In this document: positions 1 to 3,796 of the stretch, piece after piece
How positions within the stretch are numbered: position 1 is the stretch's first letter
Layout of the letters: each line of letters starts with the position of its first letter
Source: Ignavibacteria bacterium
GTDB taxonomy: Bacteria; Bacteroidota; Ignavibacteria; UBA10030; SZUA-254
Direction of reading: 5' to 3'
Assembly: GCA_005877655.1 (NCBI GenBank)
Contig: VBOC01000147.1
Span: 1-5,739 of the forward strand
DNA length: 5,739 nucleotides
Notes under the pieces: generated by a model
Seen by the model: only the letters and a program-made list of their open reading frames with translations
Told to the model about the DNA's origin: nothing
The model's database searches: none
Program-made: the position numbers and the translations under genes

Positions 1-1263
1 GAGATCGATCCCCTTCTCCGAAGAAAACTCGGCGAGGCGATTCAGCGCCGCCTCTCCGAGTCCCCTGGGTGGATAGTTGACGATGCGCAGCAGGCTTTCG
101 CCATCGGCTTTGTTCGCAAGCACCCGGAGATACGCAAGGACGTCCTTGATTTCCTTTCGCTGGTAGAATTCGATGCCTCCGACGATCACATAGGAAACGC
201 CGGCGCGGCGGAGGGCATCCTCGAGCGTCCGCGATTGCGCGTTCGTCCGGTACATGATCGCAAAACCGGAGAGATCGATCTTCAGCCTGTGTGACTCTTC
301 ATAGATCAACGATACGATCGTCGCGGCCTCCTGACGGTCGTCCTCGCACTCGAGCACGGTAATCGGATCGCCGGCATCGTTTGCCGTCCAGAGATCTTTC
401 CGCATCTGATCGACATTGTTCTTGATAACATGGTCTGCCGCGGCGAGGATGGTTTTTGTGTCCAGGATGTTGCGAATGTCGGCGCCCCGGAACGCATAGA
501 TGCTCTGGGCGTCATCGCCTACAACGCAGACATTCCGGTACTTCGCCGCGAGCAGTTTCACGAGAGCGTACTGAACGCGGTTTGTATCCTGATACTCATC
601 GACCAGTATGAATCGAAATCGATCCTGGTATTTTGAAAGAACCCCCCGGGAGCCGGCAAAGAGCTCGAGCGGCAGGAGGAGCAGGTCATCGAAGTCCATC
701 GCGTTCTGCCTCTTCAGACTCGTCTGGTAAGTCGAATAAACGCGTGCGGCCTTCTCCTCAAACTGGTCTGTCGCGAGCCGGGCATATTCCGAAGGCGAGA
801 CCGATTGGTTTTTCGCTCCGCTAATCCGCGAGCGGATAGCCGCCGGATTGAATTGCTGCGCGGGGATGTTTGCCGCCTTCATGATGCGCTTTATCAGCGC
901 GAGGCTGTCCTGCGCATCGTAGATAGAAAAGTTTTTCTGGAAGCCGAGTTTCTCGCATTCCACCCTCAGGAGTCTCGCAAAGATAGAATGAAATGTACCC
1001 ATCCAGAGGCGTGCGGCCTGCTCTCCGACGAGCCGGGCAATGCGCTCTTTCATTTCTCCGGCCGCTTTGTTGGTGAAGGTCAGGGCAAGGATCGAATACG
1101 CGGGAACGCCGATCCTCATCAAATGGGCGATCCGATGCGTGAGGACACGGGTCTTGCCGCTTCCCGGTCCGGCCAGCACCATCACGGGCCCTTCCACACT
1201 CTTCACCGCCTCCAGTTGCCTCGGATTGAGATCCGTCAAGCTAGATTCCTGCGTCGTCGGCAT
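1..1263 (-). CDS. pcrA: PcrA/UvrD-type ATP-dependent DNA helicase, N-terminal part (cut by window edge), motif IV missing
   Basis: Superfamily 1A 3'-5' DNA helicase, which in this family unwinds DNA in nucleotide excision and mismatch repair and strips proteins from DNA. The frame is open from ATG at 1263 to base 1, giving 421 residues; the C-terminal part with motifs V and VI lies outside the window. Visible in order: Walker A AGPGSGKT (residues 31-38), motif Ia TFTNKAAGEMKERI (62-75), GTFHS (89-93), Walker B VDEYQDTN (221-228), motif III GDDAQSIYAFRGA (249-261), then domain 2A with YRTNAQSR (338-345) and GGIEFYQRKEIKDVLAYLR (362-380). Between RNILD (264-268) and TKTILAAADHVIKNN (269-283) the family normally has about 19 more residues ending in QNYRS (motif IV); they are absent and the frame is kept. 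The gene overlaps the methyltransferase by 23 bases. TTG at 1239, two bases past the upstream stop and preceded by AGGAA, is a plausible alternative start. Family assignment is very secure; whether the protein is functional is doubtful. Confidence 0.95.
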   Translation of the reverse strand, partial: MPTTQESSLTDLNPRQLEAVKSVEGPVMVLAGPGSGKTRVLTHRIAHLMRIGVPAYSILALTFTNKAAGEMKERIARLVGEQAARLWMGTFHSIFARLLRVECEKLGFQKNFSIYDAQDSLALIKRIMKAANIPAQQFNPAAIRSRISGAKNQSVSPSEYARLATDQFEEKAARVYSTYQTSLKRQNAMDFDDLLLLPLELFAGSRGVLSKYQDRFRFILVDEYQDTNRVQYALVKLLAAKYRNVCVVGDDAQSIYAFRGADIRNILDTKTILAAADHVIKNNVDQMRKDLWTANDAGDPITVLECEDDRQEAATIVSLIYEESHRLKIDLSGFAIMYRTNAQSRTLEDALRRAGVSYVIVGGIEFYQRKEIKDVLAYLRVLANKADGESLLRIVNYPPRGLGEAALNRLAEFSSEKGIDL

Positions 1264-2767
1264 ATTCACTGATCCGGGCGATCCTCCCCGGCTGCGCCCA
1301 ACTCCTCGTACCCGACATCCTGAATGATTCCAAATAGGCGGCGATCTCGGGGCGGGACAGGGCTCTCAAGGTTCTGTCCGCCTCGTCCTTCGTCCGGCAC
1401 GGAACGTAGGCGTGGAGTGCCTGATTCCCCTGCCACAGTTTGCCGAGACTTGTCCGGAAAACCCTGGGCTTGAATGATGTGCGCCCGTATGCCATCCATG
1501 CGACTTTGTACGGCATAAAAGAGTAGGGTCCGACGCCGAGAGAGGCCCACCAGTAACCGCGCCGGATCCAGTTCCCGATGAACGCCCCCCTGCGCGCCCT
1601 TAGCGTGGCTGAAGCCGCCTTCAGGTATTCCCACAGCTCGGGATATTTCTTGATTTCAGTGAGATCAAGCGGCTTACCTGAGGATTCATCATACGGCAGC
1701 AGGATGAAGGCTTCCGGCGCTTTCCGCGGGTGGTCGAACATCCGGCGGTCGAGAAGGGGGTAGAGAAATCTCGAAGGCAGGGTCACGTTTCCGAAGACCT
1801 TCGACCTGGCGGTGACGAGCTCTGGGCTGATGCTTGTCACGGCAGAGAAAATCATCACACTATTTGAACCGCACGTGTTGACGCCCTGGCGGGGTCTTGC
1901 TCCGGGCGGAAGCGTCAGCCGGAGAGCCTTGAAGCTCTTGAACGCCTTGCGAGTCGTGAGTATCGAGAGCGCGCCGTGGTCTTTTCTGACAGGTGCAGCC
2001 CAGCATCGGCGCCAGCGGCCGGATTCAAATCTGACGCAGGGAATGGGATAGCGTTGGATCGAATCGCGCCGGAAGCGCGCGGCCCCAAAGCGCGTGGCGA
2101 TTCCGGGAAATGCGCCGGTGCCCTCGAGGTCGATCAACTCGCCGACGGAGAATCGGACGCCACGGGAGTTGAATTGCCTGAACCCCGTGTGGGCGCCTTC
2201 GTTCAGGAAAAGGGAAAGTGGAACGAAGAAGTACGCCTCGCCTTTTGCAGAGAGATTGGAATGGATTGTCTTGGCTATAATCAAAGCGGCGAGATCGGCC
2301 CTTGCATGACCCAGGAGGAGGCTCCTCGCGTCACCCACCAGGCCATACTCGATAAAGAGCGGCTTCAGCCGGGATTTATAATTCTCGGGCAACTCCGTAA
2401 AATTCATCCAGGGGGGATTGCCGAGGAGGATATTCGTCTTGAGCGCGGGACCTTCCTCCAAAATATCCCGGGTGATCAGATTGCGCGCCGGCATCTCAAT
2501 CCCGAACTTTATCATGATGCTGTCCCGCAGCTCATCGACGAGCGACTTCTCTTTTTCGATGCCGAAGAGTCTTTCCAATGGAAGCTTCCGGGGCGGAATA
2601 CCGCGTTCGAGGGCACTGGCGATGATGGAGACGAGGAATTGACCGGTCCCGCACGTTGGATCCAGTATTGAAGCGCCGCGGAGCCACCTCTCGACGACGC
2701 CGTACCTCCGGATCAGCCAGAGCGCCCACCGTTCCGGAGTGAAGACAGTTCCGATCGCCGCAGTCAT
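1241..2767 (-). CDS. N6-adenine DNA methyltransferase, Eco57I/TaqI class, without nuclease domain
   Basis: Predicted S-adenosylmethionine-dependent adenine-N6 DNA methyltransferase, 508 residues. An FTPERWA element at residues 9-15 matches the N-terminal motif X region; SAM-binding motif I is LDPTCGTGQF (35-44); the acidic motif II region is FGIEKEK (68-74); catalytic motif IV is NPPW (117-120). RADLAALI (156-163) and GEAYFFVPLSLFL (176-188) fit motifs V-VI. The C-terminal half carries GVNTCGSNSVMIF (295-307) and a YPELWEYLKAAS stretch (375-386), typical of the target-recognition part of Eco57I-like enzymes. Motif I starts at residue 35, so there is no room for the N-terminal nuclease domain of type IIG enzymes. 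The specificity cannot be read from the sequence. The ATG at 2767 is the only reasonable start: no in-frame ATG, GTG or TTG occurs between it and the alkyltransferase stop. Its ribosome site (GGCGGGAAG) is weak. It begins 43 bases after the alkyltransferase and overlaps the helicase start, so co-transcription is likely. An orphan methyltransferase, or a partner whose nuclease lies elsewhere, are both possible. Confidence 0.88.
   Translation of the reverse strand: MTAAIGTVFTPERWALWLIRRYGVVERWLRGASILDPTCGTGQFLVSIIASALERGIPPRKLPLERLFGIEKEKSLVDELRDSIMIKFGIEMPARNLITRDILEEGPALKTNILLGNPPWMNFTELPENYKSRLKPLFIEYGLVGDARSLLLGHARADLAALIIAKTIHSNLSAKGEAYFFVPLSLFLNEGAHTGFRQFNSRGVRFSVGELIDLEGTGAFPGIATRFGAARFRRDSIQRYPIPCVRFESGRWRRCWAAPVRKDHGALSILTTRKAFKSFKALRLTLPPGARPRQGVNTCGSNSVMIFSAVTSISPELVTARSKVFGNVTLPSRFLYPLLDRRMFDHPRKAPEAFILLPYDESSGKPLDLTEIKKYPELWEYLKAASATLRARRGAFIGNWIRRGYWWASLGVGPYSFMPYKVAWMAYGRTSFKPRVFRTSLGKLWQGNQALHAYVPCRTKDEADRTLRALSRPEIAAYLESFRMSGTRSWAQPGRIARISEYADDAGI
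1246..1250 (-). promoter_or_regulatory. Possible ribosome binding site for a TTG start of the helicase
   Basis: AGGAA lies six bases before an in-frame TTG at 1239-1237, which begins two bases after the methyltransferase stop codon TAG (1243-1241). This spacing fits termination-reinitiation. The upstream ATG at 1263 has its best purine run, GGGGAGGA (1282-1289), 18 bases away, which is farther than usual. The site therefore bears on which start is used: TTG would give a protein eight residues shorter at the N-terminus, without touching any helicase motif. Seen in sequence; use is inferred. Confidence 0.4.
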
Positions 2768-2810
2768 CTTCCCGCCCCGCGGCGGCCGGGGGCTGACGTC
2801 TGCGGCGTCG

Positions 2811-3434
2811 CTATAAAATGATCGCGCCTTCGAGCCGCAGCAAGAACTCTTTCGTCTTCACGCCGCAGGAATAGCCGACGAGAGCGCCGTTCGATCCGAG
2901 GACTCTGTGGCAGGGCACGATGATCGGCAGCGGGTTGGCGCTGTTTGCGCGTCCGACCGCCTGAGAGGCCTTCGGCGCCGCCACCCGCTTCGCCAGATGC
3001 TTGTAGGTGATCGTCGTCCCGTACGAGATTTTCGACAGCTCCTTCCAGACCCGTATCTGGAAGGGTGTCCCCAGCAGGTCCACGGGGCAGGTAAATTTCG
3101 CCAGTTTGCCGTTGAAATAGCGGCTCAGCTGGTCGATCACCTCCTTGTTGCGCGCCCTGTTGTCGAGGACGTTTTCGAGGTCGAAGTGTCTCTTGAGCCA
3201 TTCAAAAAAATCCTTACGCGATTCCTTGGGCACGCTGATCTTGCAGACTCCTTTCTCGGTCGATGCGACATAGATGCGTCCGATGCGGGAATCGAATGAC
3301 GTGCAGTAAATCTTCGTGCGCGTGTCCTGGGCTCCGGGGCCCGTGCCTCCCTCCCTCTCACCCTCGAATTTTGTCCTCCTCTTTACCGAGTTTGCAACGC
3401 TTGCAGTTTCAATAGTTGCAAGATCTTCAGGCAT
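2811..3434 (-). CDS. ogt: Methylated-DNA--protein-cysteine methyltransferase (O6-alkylguanine-DNA alkyltransferase, Ogt/MGMT type)
   Basis: Suicide DNA-repair protein that moves the alkyl group from O6-methylguanine to its own cysteine. The 207-residue product has a small N-terminal domain from about residue 41 (KIYCTSFDSRIGRIYVAST) and the C-terminal DNA-binding domain: GTPFQIRVWKELSKISYGTT (122-141), the helix-turn-helix segment around ITYKHLAKR...KASQAVGRANSANP (142-168), and the active site IIVPCHRV (171-178) with acceptor Cys175 and His176. Asn167 and Glu202 occupy the positions of the Asn and Glu of the active-site network. The pocket loop reads GYSCG (187-191) where GYSGG is usual. Residues 1-40 are an extension with no resemblance to the family and no in-frame ATG, GTG or TTG inside it, so ATG 3434 is kept although its ribosome site (GGA, ten bases upstream) is weak. 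There is no Ada-type AraC domain. It appears to be first in an operon with the adenine methyltransferase and helicase, behind the promoter near 3600. Confidence 0.94.
   Translation of the reverse strand: MPEDLATIETASVANSVKRRTKFEGEREGGTGPGAQDTRTKIYCTSFDSRIGRIYVASTEKGVCKISVPKESRKDFFEWLKRHFDLENVLDNRARNKEVIDQLSRYFNGKLAKFTCPVDLLGTPFQIRVWKELSKISYGTTITYKHLAKRVAAPKASQAVGRANSANPLPIIVPCHRVLGSNGALVGYSCGVKTKEFLLRLEGAIIL
3375..3383 (-). other. Strong Shine-Dalgarno-like sequence inside the alkyltransferase reading frame
   Basis: AAGAGGAGG spans codons 18-20 of the alkyltransferase. It is a much better ribosome-binding match than anything before ATG 3434, and it sits just before the point where family similarity begins. 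However, no in-frame ATG, GTG or TTG follows it; the nearest start-like codon, GTG at 3361, is in a different frame and 13 bases away. It may be chance, a site of initiation at an unusual codon, or a remnant of an altered start. Seen in sequence; function unknown. Confidence 0.3.
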
Positions 3435-3543
3435 AAATTTTCATTCCGGGAAAATCATGGTCTTTGATGGTGTGTCGGGACAATACAGAACGGCATGACT
3501 GATCTTACATCCCCCTTCAGAGTTCCTTTTCGAATGAGTATTG

Positions 3544-3581
3544 ACGCGTGTTGCGAGTGGAAGAACTGGCACGCGTGCGAG
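3544..3581. repeat. Pair of short direct repeats downstream of the promoter (possible operator)
   Basis: ACGCGTGTTGCGAG (3544-3557) and ACGCGTGCGAG (3571-3581) share ACGCGTG followed by CGAG, differing by a three-base insertion, with starts 27 bases apart. The second copy is embedded in the ten-base palindrome GCACGCGTGC (3569-3578). Both lie in the first 50 or so bases of the predicted transcript, where a repressor site or leader structure would be placed. Function is a guess; short GC-rich repeats like these can also be chance. Confidence 0.35.
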
Positions 3582-3590
3582 CGAACAGCG

Positions 3591-3626
3591 TGCTGTCATT
3601 ATAAACATATTGGAAAAGAAAAGCAA
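3591..3626 (-). promoter_or_regulatory. Sigma70-type promoter for the alkyltransferase-methyltransferase-helicase operon
   Basis: On the minus strand, TTGCTT (3626-3621) is followed after exactly 17 bases by a perfect TATAAT (3603-3598). Transcription would start near 3591, giving an untranslated leader of about 155 bases before ATG 3434. The -35 box matches the TTGACA consensus at four of six positions. An A/T block lies about 17 bases upstream of the -35 box. Nothing else leftward of it competes as a promoter for the three genes. The elements are seen directly; activity and start site are inferred. If the host belongs to Bacteroidetes proper, whose main sigma factor prefers a different -10 (TAnnTTTG), this match could be less meaningful. 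Confidence 0.65.
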
Positions 3627-3642
3627 GATAAAAATGCACGAT

Positions 3643-3658
3643 GAAAAAACTTTTTTTC
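3643..3658. promoter_or_regulatory. A-tract/T-tract palindrome upstream of the promoter (possible UP-like or bent DNA element)
   Basis: GAAAAAACTTTTTTTC is a near-perfect A/T palindrome. It lies roughly 52 to 67 bases upstream of the predicted start site, in or just beyond the range where A/T-rich UP elements contact RNA polymerase alpha subunits. It has no GC-rich stem, so it is not a standard intrinsic terminator for the upstream gene, although transcripts from the right would carry a U-run here. Sequence seen directly; role inferred. Confidence 0.35.
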
Positions 3659-3796
3659 TAACGCCGAGGATGTTTGCGCGCACTCGCCGCAAGTTTCCCG
3701 CTCGTCTCTTGCGAACATGTGAAACTGCGTGGAACAATCTCCCGATAGGAGAGCCTCCCTCCTGAATACCGATGATCGAATGGGGAAGATATCACC

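Larger units (their letters stand above)
3435..3796. other. Intergenic regulatory stretch, no convincing gene
   Basis: This 362-base gap separates the end of the surface-protein gene from the alkyltransferase start and is visibly richer in A/T than its flanks. It holds the leftward promoter, an A-tract/T-tract block and a repeat pair, listed separately. A 98-codon frame (3737-3441, minus) runs through promoter and repeats, lacks any family resemblance and is regarded as chance. A weak hairpin (AGGAG...CTCCT, 3747-3763 region) follows the surface-protein gene, but there is no T-run behind it, so no intrinsic terminator is claimed. I see no tRNA, riboswitch or other structured RNA. Confidence 0.75.

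Noticed and set aside
1..280. Repeated GAGATCGATC at base 1 and again near 273
   Set aside because: Both occurrences are inside helicase codons (Ile-Asp-Leu) in unrelated positions; a chance repeat of common codons.
805..1272. 155-codon plus-strand frame
   Set aside because: It lies opposite the helicase frame, which carries clear Walker A and motif Ia; the translation is Arg/His-rich and resembles no family.
1960..2110. Possible frameshift in the methyltransferase where the sequence becomes Arg/Trp/Cys-rich
   Set aside because: The translation keeps sensible family-like segments on both sides in the same frame (GIATRFGAARFRRD, then APVRKDHGALSIL), so no shift is needed.
1976..2671. 231-codon plus-strand frame
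   Set aside because: It is antisense to the methyltransferase over motif I and NPPW; the composition is what the complement of a GC-rich gene gives, with no recognisable domain.
2764..3201. 145-codon minus-strand frame overlapping the alkyltransferase
   Set aside because: It is out of frame with the PCHR-containing gene and has a low-complexity Arg/Gly/Gln composition; a frame shadow.
3643..3658. A/T palindrome as an intrinsic terminator of the surface-protein gene
   Set aside because: There is no GC-rich stem before the T-run, and it lies about 140 bases past the stop codon; an upstream promoter element fits better.
3441..3737. 98-codon minus-strand frame with a hydrophobic stretch (SSCIFILLFFSNMFIM)
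   Set aside because: The hydrophobic run comes from translating the A/T-rich promoter region; the frame covers promoter, repeats and leader, and has no family resemblance.
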